Assembly (NCBI GenBank): GCA_030490835.1
Contig: CM059972.1
Coordinates: 7,284,264 to 7,348,263, forward strand
Direction of reading: 5' to 3'
DNA length: 64,000 bases
DNA from: Annona cherimola
Lineage: Eukaryota > Streptophyta > Magnoliopsida > Magnoliales > Annonaceae
Positions 1-12,845 of the stretch are shown here, piece after piece; position 1 is the stretch's first letter; every line of letters begins with the position of its first letter. The position numbers and the translations under genes were made by a program. Below the pieces are notes generated by a model. The model did not search any database. It worked only from the letters and a program-made list of their open reading frames with translations, and was not told the DNA's origin.

Positions 1-2080
1 TGATGGTCTACAAGATTGAGACTATCTGACGCACTATATGAACTCAAAAAACGCGGGCAGCATGCATTACAAGTTGTCGCAACGTGAATTCCTGCTGGGC
101 TATCAACATTAATAATTACTGATACATACGTTGCCACTTGATATACAGGCCACCTGCATGCATGCATGCCCGCCTGCAAATACATGGTTGCCCGAAGATC
201 TTGGGAATGTTCGAGCTAGTGCTCCGGTAATTAAAGGTTCTAACAGAATAATTAGCGAAAGAGAGAGATTATCGCCGTGAATTGGATGCAAAATCAATCT
301 ATACTAAAAACAACCTCAGAACGTGGAAAAGAATATTTTCTTTTCTTTTCAAGTAATTGGTTGCAGTTGCATGTACTAAAAATTGCCACATACTTACAAA
401 AAAAATCGGATTTAGATTCGGAATTAGTTTTTGAATAAAGAAAAATATTGTTTCTTGGTAAGCATTGGGATTTCTTCTCTTCATTCCAAATATGAAATTA
501 ATTAACTGACCTACTATACTAAATAATCCAGTTAATATAATAAATAAATAAAAAGTATGATGGAGTCCTCTTGTTTTTCATCGTTTTGCTGTTGTATTAT
601 TTTTGGGAAGGTATATACGTGTCTGTAGGTGTCGGAGGAAAGGGATTCAAGTAATATTTATTTCAAGGTCATTTAATTAATTAGCAGCAAGGAAAAAAGC
701 CGACAAGAGGGTGGGGTACGGTTTCGTCCCTTGTGTCCTTGAAACTAGGCTTCCTGTGCCAGCTAGCTTTGCAAGACAGACAGAGGAAACGTAACTCTTT
801 CAGATCATATACCACAAAACGTCATGTGATAACAACTATATTTGATGATTTCAATAACCATCTTATTTTGGAGGGATTCTCTTACTCTCTAGCTAGCATT
901 GTAAAACAATAAATTTTGATGTTATCCAGGGCGATTCGGTTCTAACGTAACCAGGGGTGCACCTTTGTTTTTTTGTTTTTTTTTTTTTTTAAAAAAATTT
1001 ATGGTGAGGGGTCGGTTTAGTCTTTAACCATGCATATATACCTTATTTGTAGTAATCATATCCTGCTCGATGGCCTATTCAACCATGGGTTTGGTTCCTT
1101 GTTGGACCTAATTCACCAATAAGGATAGATTGGTTTGTTTTTGGCTCTTCTAATATAAAATATTTAATATTAAGGTAAATAAGTTGTTTCTTTTGTTTCT
1201 TTTAATAAATAAAATATTAAAAGTAGGATAAAGAATTTAAGACGGGAAAAGACAAATCTCTTTAGCGAGAAAAAAAAATAAAATAGAAACGCACTCCGAT
1301 CATAGAGCTAAAAATATAGACCATATGAATTACAACATATAAAAATCTATAGTAGTATGATATAGGACACGCACCTAGATTGATGTCAGTTATTCACTGT
1401 AGAAAATCTACTTTAGACGTGGATAATCTTCCTTCAAAAAAAAAAGATGTTGATAATTTTTTGATCTTATATAGTTATACCCTTAATTTTAACAAGAAGC
1501 TACGTTTTTTATTTTTTTCATCCTTTTATTGTAATTTTATACATGTTAGCCATTTAAATGTTTCATTTTTATATTATTATTTATATTTTAATTATAATGT
1601 TTTTATCTTTTCAGAAGAATCCTATATGGACTACAGCACAATTTTTTATTCAAAGGTTCGTTAGGGAAAACGAAAAAGTAAAAATGGGCAAGTATGAATG
1701 AATTTTTTTTTAAAAAGAGAGTAATTATGATGTAATAGAGATAACAATTAAGAGTAAAGAAAATAAATTAAAATTGATGGACTAATTGAGCGAAAAAATT
1801 AAAAAAAATAATTCATACGTAAAGATAATAATAAATAAATAGAAAATTAAGTAGCTAAGATATCAATTCCTATTCATAAATGTGTAAAAAGGAGTAGTTT
1901 TTTTTTTTTACTTCTAAATGTTCCCACATGGACCCAAAATTGTCATTAATATTACGTCCTAATGGATTGCCATTAGTGACTTTTTTTATTGGTATTATAG
2001 ACAACATACAATATTACAAATCAGGTTTTTTCACAACTCTCATTAGGAGAAATATCTTTGTTAATACCTTAATACTTCGG
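1..2080. other. AT-rich non-coding stretch, no gene seen
   Basis: No open frame here resembles a known protein and the longest frames are low complexity. The stretch holds homopolymer T and A runs (for example near 970-990) and AT-rich spacer. Confidence 0.6.
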
Positions 2081-2088
2081 GGGATAAC

Positions 2089-3189
2089 TAGGGTTGCAAG
2101 TCGGTCCGGATACCCCCGGGTAGGGGTGGAACCTACCCTTACCCGTTTTTTAAAAACGTCTACCCTACCCTATTTTAGACCGGGTCGGTCCGGAGCCTAC
2201 CCTACCCTATTTTTTCAAGTGCGGGTCAGTTCCGGTTCAGTTCCAAATCGGTTCCTAATTTAGGTCTCAATCCAAGCCCCACCCTCATAAAATATTTATT
2301 ATTGCGAAAGTGATTGAATTGATGAAAATGGAAAGGAAACAAAAAAAAGAGAAAAAAACGCATGGACCACGTAAGAATATGAGAATGCTGATTCGTCCGG
2401 GAAAACACCAAGAAAAACACAAGAAATTAAATTTTAATTTAGGGATACCTATCACTTCACGGTTCCTCTAAATGTATAATATTTGTATTTTATTACCTTT
2501 AGGTTTTGTATTTGCAACTGTCATCTCGAGTTTTCAAAATGTATGGTTTTGGTCGCCCCACAAATTTAAAATGTTTTTTCTAAGTGGCCAAAAAAGTTCC
2601 AACCTAATAGGATAGTCCTTTTGAGGTCTGAAGGGACCAAAACATATGATGCGAGATGATGCGGGCGGAGATGAGGGCAGCTCTGCCAGATCGCCGCGAC
2701 CGCGAACCGTGAAGGGCATCTGTGTCGGCAGGGAGGGAGAGAGAGGGAGAGAGAGGATTGTTACCGTGGAGGGGAGGCTACCTGTGCCGACGCCACTGCC
2801 GATCTTCTGCCGCTCGCCATAGATCTGCGTTGCCGATCTTCTGTTGTCTGCTGTTGCTGAGGAGAAACAGGATGGCTGCCGCCCGCCGCTGCCGATGAGA
2901 AACAGGATGGCCGCCGCCCACGAGGAGAAACAGGATCGGGATGTCGGATGGGGAAGAAATTAGGGATTTAGGTTAGGTATTATAAATATATAAAATATAT
3001 AATATATAATATGAAATCCGGGTCGGTTCCGGGTACCCAGAACTGGAACCGACCCCTACCCGAATTGACCGGGTATTTTACCCGAGGAACCGAACCGACC
3101 CTACGGGTAGGTTCTATGGAACCGAACCTACCCGATTTAGGGTACCCAGCGGGTCGACCCGCGGGTACCCTACCCAAGTTGCACCCCTA
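2089..3189. mobile_element. Non-autonomous hAT-like element, 1.1 kb, with 8-bp target duplication
   Basis: The element starts TAGGGTTGCAAGTCGG and ends CCAAGTTGCACCCCTA, an imperfect terminal inverted repeat. It is flanked on both sides by GGGATAAC (2081-2088 and 3190-3197). An 8-bp duplication and TAGGG ends are typical of plant hAT elements. The outer 100-170 bp of each side are rich in GGGTA/TACCC and GGTTCC/GGAACC blocks and pair with each other. The middle (about 2640-2940) is strikingly GC-rich and contains a purine run and three copies of a unit with GAGAAACAGGATGG. No transposase frame is visible, so it is non-autonomous. The GC-rich core may be captured host sequence, but I do not recognise its source. 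Confidence 0.85.
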
Positions 3190-3197
3190 GGGATAAC

Positions 3198-4524
3198 TGT
3201 AAATACCCTTGTCATGACCGTGGGATAATGCATAACACACCTCCACATTCGCAGGAATCAAACACCCGTTGTTTCCACCAGAGGCAGAGGCGTTTCCACC
3301 AGGGTGACCCTTGGCAGCAATAAATTTCATTGCTAAAAAATAAAATTTATTTAAGTGATCTTTTATATATCTTTATTTACTCTATTTATAATCTTTGACT
3401 TTTACTATATTGTAATTATTTTGCCTCCTTCATCTCACTTTTTAATTTCTTTTTAACATTCCTAGCCTAATCAGTTGATCTAGGCCCTTCATCAATTAGG
3501 CTAGTGGATCTTACGGTAAATCTCGATTTACCAATATCATTTACAGTAGATTTTGCTTCATTGTCCCGGAAACATCCCTGTTAGCCTCTTTTGGACTTTC
3601 GGCCATGCAAGGTTGGGACTATTCCAATTCTCTTTCGTTCACTTACATCTTAGATGAGTTGGCTGATAAGAAAATTTCTCATTTTGTCGACGAGTGTCAG
3701 CCATTGCATCATGAGTTCCTTATCATCCCAAACAGACCCACTTGTACTAAATTGTCATGACCAATGAGACGGATTAATTGAAAATGGATGCCGTGCATAA
3801 CATATATGGAAGAGAAAATAATATATGCCATATGAAGGATGCATTGATTTAACCAAGATATTACGATTTGCATGCATGTGTTCTGGACTCAATGTGCATA
3901 AGGGATTTTGACAGATGTATATTGAACTGATGCAACCAAATTACAAAATAATGTATTTCCCATGGTACAAACATTTTAATACTGACATGCACCCAGTTAG
4001 TTCCGGCAAGGTGGGGTAGAAAGCCACATTTCATGTATTATTTTTGGGGAATATTTTGTGCTTTTAAGATACTTGCATACGCAGTTGGATACGCTAACCA
4101 ATAAACAAAAACTAGGAACTGAGTCTCTGTATTTGAACTGCTGTATCCACCTAAATGTTCCTCCTGCTTTGGATCATCTACACCCAATCTCAGCATATAT
4201 ATCATCAACTTGATACTCTGACATCTAACAGCATCAGGATTATTATTATTATTATTTTTCTGTCCATGTACATTGCATGCATATATCATCCTGCCCGCCC
4301 AACCACCCATCTAGTTGTCCACACATGTGGCAGATAGATTTTTTAATTGATTGTTACATTTCCTTTTATTCTTATGAATTTCATTTTTCGCTGACTAGCT
4401 GACAGGGCACGTATACCTGACTTTAATAAATTAGCCTAGCAAATGGCATGAAACCATCTAATGAGATGTTTAGATCTCATATTACTAGGCATATGTAATA
4501 TGAAAAGCTTGATTGATCTGTTCG
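3198..4524. other. Non-coding stretch, no gene seen
   Basis: No recognisable protein, RNA gene or repeat structure. A short ATT microsatellite lies near 4240. Confidence 0.5.
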
Positions 4525-4530
4525 TTTAAA

Positions 4531-4790
4531 GCCATGTTTGGTAACTGCGTGTTATGACATGGGATGGGAATCCATGCCAATAATTTTCTTAATTAATAAT
4601 TATATTTTCACTTTTATTTCTATATTTCAATTATTTTTCTTAACGACTATCTTAATTAAACCTATTTATTCCAACTTGTTTTTGTTATTTTCTATCAATC
4701 GCACAATTTTTATAATATTCCATTTACTACTCCTAACCCCATCCCATAGTCCCCATGAAATTTAAATTATCAAATATCTCCCAAGTCTCA
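4531..4790 (+). mobile_element. Degenerate Tourist-like MITE, subfamily 2
   Basis: It begins GCCATGTTTGGTAAC and has the same internal order as the copy at 60440-60711: an ATGGGATGG block, a TATATTTCAATTATTTTTC block, an AACCTATTTATT block and a CCCATCCCATAG-like block. The right end is decayed and no target duplication is clear. Confidence 0.55.
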
Positions 4791-5890
4791 TGAGTTTTTT
4801 TCTCAAGAGTTGACATGTCTCCTTAGGAGATCACTTGATCCATTCCTGTTAAATATAATTAATATTTTTCATTTTACGAAATTGGGAGAGCTCCCACGGT
4901 TTTATAGCCATGGAGCTTATTTTTGAAAATATTTCAACCCCCAAAAGTTTTAAAATTGTTCAAAGACCTCTAGATTGTTCATTTGATCAGTTGTCAATTT
5001 TTTTGAGTTATAAATTCGTGTCTCTGATCTTCTGTCCAATCTATATCACTGAGTGGCCCAAAAAACCCGAAAAAAAGTGCAAAGGTCCAAAATCCCTTTT
5101 TAGCATAAATATTTTCTGGTGGCGCATTGTACCAACCGCATATATGTATCAAACGTGGCGTTATTTCGATGGAACTGATGGAAAGATAAAGATATGGCCC
5201 AGTTCTCTCTTCATATATCAGACACATTTTTGAGTGGGTGGCCCCACGTGCATTGAAGGGGATGTTCCTTGTGCTTCCCATTAGCCAGCCACACCCTCGT
5301 GAGGGCTGTGGCTCCCCGTCTTTCCCGTCTAATTCCTCCCCTGCCCACTGCCCAATGCATCACCCTTTTCCAACTGGGCCATCCTAATTCGTACATGGAA
5401 CAAGGCCATGAAAATGCCAAAACATAGCCCCTTTTTTTTTTTTTTTTTTTTTTTTATTTATAAATTTTGACTACTCTTTTTACTAGATTTTTCTTGGTTG
5501 CTGCAAAATCAGTGCATGGATGCGGCCTATGTAACTTTCCAAAATCAACTTGTGGCTCGTGAGGACGCTTTTTTTAGGGGAGAGGGGCATATGTGTATGA
5601 GATTCTATTCCTGTCGTGCTAACATTTTTTGTTTGTTTGTTAATTTTGGATGTACTGCACCAGTGGCCATGGGCTCAATGGATTTCAGAATAATGATTTC
5701 AATGCCTACTTTCACTCAACTTGTTAGGTCTACCCAACACTAAACTTACACCATACTTGAATTTGTGTAACGAATTAATATTGTATATAATATTTCAATG
5801 CTTGAAAGAATCATGTCAAAGTGCATAAATTTCCAAAATTTATACGCACATACGCACATACGCACATACATACATACATATATATATAAA
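4791..5890. other. Non-coding stretch with poly-T run and CACATACG microsatellite
   Basis: A T run lies at about 5431-5455. A short ACGCACAT/ACAT repeat grading into (TA)n lies at about 5843-5888. No protein is recognised in any frame. Confidence 0.5.
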
Positions 5891-6254
5891 AGAAATTTTC
5901 AAGTGCAGCGCTATTGTACTGTAATTACGGTGAAGCGGTGCTGAAACGAGCTTCACATGATGATAAAATTATAATCTACTCTAACCATTATATTCAGAAT
6001 AACGTATTTTATTATCGTATCAATTTTCATTTCAATTGGATATGTGAATGGGCCCCATATGAAAGTAGTACAAATTTAACATAATAAAATAGTTTGATGT
6101 AAATAACAACTTTAAAGTAATTTTTTTTTCAACATTCTAAATCATCTATAGTATGATTTATATATGGATAAATGATTATTTAAAGTTTCATTGCATTTCA
6201 ATATGTGCAGGACTATTTTTTGGGTAACTGCACCCGGTGCAGTTACGCTTCACT
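5891..6254 (-). mobile_element. (TA)n-associated MITE, copy 1
   Basis: Reverse-oriented relative to the copies at 14086 and 35533. Shared blocks include TAGTTTGATGTAAATAACAA (the reverse complement of the TTGTTATTTATATCAAACTA block of copy 2) and the GGGCCCCATATGAAA area. The ends carry GCAGCGCTATTGTACTGTAA and GGTGCAGTTACGCTTCACT. It abuts a (TA)n tract at 5877-5888. It is non-coding. Confidence 0.65.
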
Positions 6255-9200
6255 AGAACAACTCTCTGAATATCTCTAGAAGCGTGATATATATGAAATC
6301 CCAACTGAAATGTTTTTCAGCAACTTAGCTAAACATGTAACATTAAATGGAAGGACTAAATCGTAATATCGAAATGGGCTGAATTGACAAGTGACCCATA
6401 TACATTGTTGTAGATAATGCATGGCTTTTTCAGATACCACCTTCTCCATATTAAAACAAGGGAGCCATTTAAGCTTTTTAAAATGATAAACCGAAGCTTT
6501 CGCACTAAGTTATAATCTAAAACCCTCATGTTTCATAAAATGTACAGGGAGCATGACCCGAAAAGAAAGAACCAGACAGCTTTCTTTTTCTTTTCCTTTT
6601 TTTTTTTTTTAAATTGTAATTATAACAGCTATGCTTTTTTGGGCAACCAATCCTTATTTAGAAGCATCATGAAGAAAAATAAAATATGAGACCGTGTATC
6701 TGGTGATCCTCATCATCTGACAAATTGATATTGATAAAGTTTGAAATTTAACACAGGTTCGGTTCGGCTTCTACTTGGTGTGCTTGGAAAATTACGTCTC
6801 TGCCTGCTAAGGCAGGGTTGATGACAGGCATAACCAATGGCAGCTCAAATTGAAGGAGTTGACTTGGTTGAGATTAACATAACCTTAAACGCATTTCGCA
6901 ACTTTCAATTTAACGTCCTCAACTCGAATGTTGGAAAGTTGCGCCAAGCTAAAATTTGGTTGGGTTTGGGTTGAATTCCTGATCACTAGAATTGGAATTC
7001 CTATTATACTAAAAGTTCATTTTTAATTTATTAAGTAAATATTTTATGCTCACTACACCTGAATGTTTCTTATATGTGTGTGTATATATATACATATTAG
7101 TTACACTATGCATGCATATTGCTGCTATTCTACCTGTCAATGTGCAAAACTATTGTTGAGTTAGGAAAATTCTATTGATTCAGTTAATTTTCAAGCCGAC
7201 AGAGCCAAATTTAGAACCACACAGCACAATAATGATCAGAAATAATACAAATGTTCAAGAGGAAAGGGAAATCTAAAACGATTCTCAAGATGAAGGGGGC
7301 CACCCCTGCTATCTGTATTTTATTCTTAGCAAACAAAACCGCACCATCTTTGTCACGGGCAGTCCCGGACATTGTTATTTTATGTCCCAAGCATGATTAG
7401 GCGGAGAGACCCACCATGTAGATCTATCCCTCTAATTGCCTATGTGACCATGAAGGCCACCTAGAAATATCATGATATTTGCATGAAACACACAGCATGG
7501 AAGACCCTAAATATCCATCCGCCTACTAAAGAAACGATCTCAATTTGTGTTTCTTTTTTCTTTCCAAGGTTTTATGATCTTGAGAATTTGGACCAGAACC
7601 ATTTATTAGCCGGCTTCTTGCCCAAAATGAGTTTCCATGGTTTGCGGATCAAGGACCGAGGGCCCCATATCAAGCCCATCGTAGTCACCTTTAGAAAATC
7701 TCATTTCTCAATTACTTGCTCAATGTAGTTCAGCTCTCCGGATATCTGACTTGTTTCAAAACTGAAAAACAGTTGACGTGGGTCATTCGGAAAAAATAGT
7801 CGCTTTAACTTGGCAACTCAGTTGTACGGTTTTAAAATAGGTCACACTCTATTGATCTTAATGTACCAAGAACTCTTTTCTCCTTTTGATGCCAGAATTC
7901 ACTCATCTACTATATTAAACCCCTCTACCTTCTGCATTCCTTAGGGCGCCGCATAGTGTTTGAAGCCCCTTTTTTCAAACCCAATTGAGGACAACAATGG
8001 GCTTTCTCATTTACATTGCAAAGCAATTAGCAAAGCTTGTAAATAATCAAAATCATTAATCCAACAGTGATTACATGTTGAAAAATTTAGTTTGAGATGT
8101 TGAACAATCTTGATAACTAACACTTGTAGCTTCTCGAAGCTAAGGCCTCTAAGAGTAAACAATTTTGCTATAAACAAAGAGAAAACTTGGGATTGGATGT
8201 CAACTCAATGAATTTATCTTCAAAATTAAGTTTTGGCTTTTATATATCATATCCAATGAATATATGCAAAATAATATCCTTACAAAGTTACGTCATTAAC
8301 ATGCTTCTTTAATCAGCATTATCTTCTGTACAACAAAAAGCGATACCTGCATTGAGACTGTGACACTACATTTTTTTTTGCTTTTCTTTCACCATAATCT
8401 CACACTGAGATTCGATGGGATTTTGCTTCTACGTTGGGATGTTGTGTTCTTTTACTCCTTCCTCATATTTCTTTGTCCACTTCCAATCTACCAACCTCAA
8501 GTGATAAAGATGGACCGTCCAACAAAAGGAAATGGGCTAGGACTAAAACAGCCCATGAAAAAATCCCTTTCCGCTTCCTAGTCTATTTTTTTTTTTTTTT
8601 TTTTAACGTTTACTACCATTTCGGTGCCGGGGCTACTTTTTTTGCCTTTCAGTTTTTTTGTGGATTTTCTTTTTATTCTATAATTATTAATTTTTTAAAA
8701 AATGCTCCTATTTTTATTAACTTTGGTTGAAAAACACTCGTACCATGTAGATTAGTGGGGCTTGAGATTTGCTTTATGCCGACATTTCAACCAGCTAACC
8801 ACTTTTCTACATTTTTTAAAGTGTCTCTGATGTTGGATAAAAGGAGAGATTTCTGAAGGCCATTGCCCAGCAACATGCTTCGTATTGTGTAAACATTGCA
8901 AAGAGACATTAAAGCTTCCTTTTAGGACTAAACAAAAGCGGTTCTCTGAAAAAGCCACTCCTTAATGTATGTGTTTGCTTTTTGGAAAGCTTATCCAAGT
9001 TTTACATAACCAGTTGATACTACAAGGAAAAGATGATTTTCATATATGGGTAGCAGCCTTTAGGCGCGAAAAGATAATTTTCGTTCAGAATTAAAATTTA
9101 GAAGCACATGTTTAGGAACGAAAAGATAATTTTCGTTAAAAATTAAAATTTAGAAGCACATGCAATGCAAGAGTGCTATCCGTAACATGTTTCCATAAGT

Positions 9201-10914
9201 TCACCACGATCTATCTCACTTTTTTAAAGTTGGAACATCTTAGGCAGTTCAAAATGGGATAGCAGCCACATTGATGGGTTAGATTTATATTTGTAGGGCT
9301 ACGAGCATTGACCTTTCCATTTTTTATCATTTTACAATTTTTATAAACTTTAATTGCAAAAAAACACCTGTCCTCAATGATATGTAGTTAGACAATGATC
9401 CAAACAAAATTACATGGCCTTCATTTTGTTTATGGGTATGCCGCAAAATTTAGTTAAGTTGATGTAGGGGTGTTCTTGCAAACGAAGTTCATAAGTAGGG
9501 GAATATTTGCAAAATTAATATTTATGCATAAAAATTGCAAAATTGTATATGGATCTTGATACAGAGGATGGATGTTCTTTTGAACTATCATGGGACTTGG
9601 CATTAAGAATTTCTAATTGGGATGATTTTATGCCCTGATCAAGTGAAGAACTCTGTTGTATTTGATAGTCGATGTCAGATCACACGAATGAAAACATGTT
9701 GAGCTCCAAGCCAAAAAGTATTCGCACCAAATATTTGTTATAGGCCTGGCTCCAAAAAAATGTATCAATTGTCTGTGTATGGACTCTGAATGGCAGAGCA
9801 TCAAGAGCATTGGTATCCCATGTGAGTGAATCTTTACCAAAACAAAGCTGCAAACCACAAAATCTGTTGGTCATCCGAGCAGACAATGTGCTCTATGACT
9901 CAAATAAAAATTGGGGTGCCATGAATTGCGAAGGTTATTGAGATTAGAGAATGGTGAAAGATGTGGAATATACATGTGCACATGTTCCACATGTCCTTAT
10001 CGAACTCCAACAGCCAAAGAACATGTTACAGAATCCATTCTACTTGCCTTAGAAGATTTTGCTGACATGGACCTGGTTACCTGGCCGGGGCATTTAGCAG
10101 AGATGTGATTGTGTTTGACCCATTGCTGCTAGCATATTAATCTATCCAGGCACATGGCATATGACTCTAGTCATAAGATACTATTAGAGTTTCCTATTAT
10201 GAGGTGCATGCACCATCTTAACTAGCTATCAACAGAAAATGGAATAAGATCTCAGTGACAAAGCAGCCTCATCTTATTTGGGTGATAGAGTTTCTGGCAT
10301 GAGATCTACACCTTAAAATCTGTTTGGCTGATTGAAGACATCAGAATCCTGTTGCAAGGTTATCATATCCAATGATTCCACATGTTCTTGGAGGGAATCT
10401 ACTAAGTCATTAATATGTTTCCTTGGAGAATGAGTTCAAACCTAACCCCCCTTTATATATGATTAACTGGACTGACCTTGTGGGCCCATTTTTGGAGGCA
10501 ATTCCAATCTCAAGAGAATTAAATTTTTATGGCTGCATGATATTAATTGGTAGACGGCAGTCCTTAGTACAATGGCGCAAGAGTTCTTACCTTTCTGACC
10601 AGAAGTCATGGGCTTGAGTCATGAGGAACAACCTCTCTTTAATGAAGTACGAATAAGGCTGCATACATAGATATAAATAGAAATAAAAATAGGCTGGCTT
10701 GGTTGGAGAAGAATCTGCATAGACTTGATTGACTGCAAGGTTCATAAACTGTAAATCGAATCTTTTGCACGCGTGTACAAATACATTGACTAGTGTCGAA
10801 TCCAAACTTGTAGACTCCTGTTTCAGATCCAAATAAGCAGACCATCCACTATATCCAAAATAAGCAGAGCCCATGATGGCTTGGATAAAATGAAAATATA
10901 AGCTGCTCAAGGCG
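6255..10914. other. Long non-coding stretch, no gene recognised
   Basis: Homopolymer runs lie at 6594-6611 and 8585-8605, and there is a GT/TA microsatellite near 7075-7100. Frames at 7483-7728, 9628-9886 (-) and 9911-10108 (+) are open but match nothing I recognise and have no convincing splice context. A two-copy tandem repeat lies at about 9063-9165. Confidence 0.5.
9063..9165. repeat. Two-copy tandem repeat of about 52 bp
   Basis: The block CGAAAAGATAATTTTCGTT followed by AATTAAAATTTAGAAGCACATG occurs twice in a row. CGAAAA...TTTTCG makes a short palindrome in each unit, a pattern often seen in the subterminal repeats of plant DNA transposons. No terminal repeats were found around it. 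Confidence 0.7.
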
Positions 10915-11680
10915 TAGGGGTGGGAATTGGGCGGGTCAATCAACCGTCACCTGTCCTGACATGTTCTATTTTTCACCGGGTAAAATTAATATTTTTTTAA
11001 TCCGACATAAAAAAGAGTCGGAAATTTTAATTTGAATTCAAAAATAAGGTCAGGATCTGTGAACCACATCTCAACCCACCCCAATTATATTCATTTATTA
11101 AAAATTATAAATATACTTTTAAATTTTATTCTCGTTTTCTTTAAAAATCATTGTATTATTTATTATTAACTAGACCAATAATATAACAATCAATAAGCCA
11201 TATTTGCATATATATATATATAACTTTTATGTATAATTGTAATTTTCTTAGCATTTTGAAAGTATTCACAGAAAATATTATTATTTGATAGCAACATTTA
11301 AAAAATGTTAAAATTCATTTGAATCAGGTATGTTTTATTATATATTGTATTTATTCATGTTTTTTTTAATAATGATGTTTGTTTTTATCAATTAGTAAAA
11401 CGTTAAAATATACAAGATTTAAATTTCGCATAGATGTGTTTTTATGTTTGACGTATATACAAATTCTTAAAACTATCTTATTTGACTCATATTTTTTACC
11501 TGATCTATTGTTTTGATGTTAATTGAAAATTTATTCTGAGACTTATTAAATAAAAATGAAGGTTAAACTAACCTTGTCCTAAATTAGCATACAAAATAGA
11601 ATCAAATATAATTTTTTAAAAAGTAAAGTTAGAGTTGGGTAAACTTTGACCTGACATAACTTGCATTGATTCCCACCCCA
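10915..11680. mobile_element. Probable hAT-like element, old
   Basis: The left end TAGGGGTGGGAATTGGGCGG and the right end GATTCCCACCCCA form an imperfect inverted repeat. Subterminal GGGTCAA and TTGACCTGACA blocks also pair loosely. The interior is AT-rich and non-coding. No clear 8-bp target duplication was found, so the exact ends are uncertain. Confidence 0.55.
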
Positions 11681-12584
11681 ATTTAAGGGAAATGATAAGC
11701 CACCGGAAGTGGTTCAAGCATCTGAAGAAGAAAAGATTAGGCATTTCCCTGTTAGCTATTTCATAATAGGGTGAAAACAAATTAAGATATTTGATGGTGA
11801 AATTACATAGAAATTAATACTCTGTTACAACTTTGGTGAAATTAAGACCACGATGTTGTATAAATACATTCATTTTTATTCGTTAAGATTGAATTCTATC
11901 TTAACAGGTACTTTTTTTTTCTGATTTGATTTGATCTTATCAGGTACTTAAGCAGGCCATAAATAGATAGAGGAGTTATAGGCCAACTTAAATATAAAAA
12001 ATAAATTTTGTTTTTTTTTTTTGGGATCCTAAATAATTAAAAAGGCAGTAATAACAGCCATGATGAATACATTAGATTTTACAAACACATCATCATGAGG
12101 GAGAGCTTATATAAAAAAACCAGACATAGTCTATCTTATACCACCCGTCATCAAAATTACATATTTGTGTATCACAACATGGAGTATCTTGTAACCCCCT
12201 CACTCCATGCCAAAAACACCAACAAGGTAGTAAGAAGAAAAAAGTATGTAATTTAAACTACACATATATGGATCCGTTATACATCCGTTCCCTCCCCCCC
12301 CCCCCCCCCCCCCCAAAACCACCCCTCAAAAGAATCCTGGTACGAGCGTCTATTCTCCCAACCAGGTAGTAAGTTGGAAAAGTGCGAATGGTGCAGTGCA
12401 GCCAAAGCCCCACCTCATGCTGATAAAACCCGCCAAACAACGTTGCCCGGGTAAAAAAGAAAGAGAGAGGCAGCCAAGTTCAAGGAATCTATAGCACCAA
12501 GCCAGACAATCCACAGACACCCCAAAAAAAGTTGAAACTTGAAAGGCAGCAGGAATGCACGTCATATCTTCGACGATGATCTCT
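11681..12584. other. 3' flank of the RTFL gene with a 21-base C tract
   Basis: Non-coding. It contains an uninterrupted C run at 12294-12314 (a G run in the RTFL sense strand), 270-290 bp past the RTFL stop codon. T runs lie near 11910 and 12010. Confidence 0.6.
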
Positions 12585-12764
12585 TCAGTCATCACCATGT
12601 ATATACCAGCAAAGCAGCATGGTGGCGCAGTGCCGGAGGATGTAAATTCTCGTCCGTTGCTTCTTCACCAGCGAAGCGCACTTCCTGGTGAAGCCATTTC
12701 CACTCTTCTTGGGCTTGCCAGCAGCTGCAGCAGTGCACTTTGCATACAGGAGCTGCTCGGCCAT
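12585..12764 (-). CDS. RTFL: ROTUNDIFOLIA-like / DEVIL small peptide, 59 aa
   Basis: A short intronless frame encodes a 59-residue peptide. The C-terminal half (residues 24-55) carries the RTF/DVL signature: SGNGFTRKC, then LVKKQRTRIYILRHCATML, then LCWY. Basic and cysteine residues sit as in the Arabidopsis ROT4 and DVL1 peptides. Family members are plant-specific, associate with the plasma membrane and restrict polar cell proliferation in lateral organs when overexpressed. The N-terminal part (MAEQLLYAKC, then an AAAAGKPKK stretch) is variable in the family. The start at 12764 (CCATGG context on the minus strand) gives a normal family length. An in-frame upstream start at 12866 would add 34 residues of low-complexity, uncharacteristic sequence, so I reject it. 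A TATA-like tract lies about 70-80 bp upstream. There is no frameshift or missing signature residue, so it looks functional. Confidence 0.88.
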   Translation of the reverse strand: MAEQLLYAKCTAAAAGKPKKSGNGFTRKCASLVKKQRTRIYILRHCATMLLCWYIHGDD

Positions 12765-12832
12765 GGTGAAAGAAACTAATGACTTGCTGCTCACACCTTT
12801 GAGAGCTTGCTGTAGAAAGAGACATGCATAGG

Positions 12833-12842
12833 TATATATATA
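12833..12842 (-). promoter_or_regulatory. TATA-like tract upstream of RTFL
   Basis: Minus-strand TATATATACC lies about 70-80 bp before the RTFL ATG. This would leave a leader of roughly 40 nt if transcription starts about 30 bp downstream. The placement is plausible but it is sequence-only inference. Confidence 0.4.
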
Positions 12843-12845
12843 CAC

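Noticed and set aside
9628..10108. Frames that looked like gene fragments
   Set aside because: I could not match them to any family and saw no splice context or neighbouring exons.
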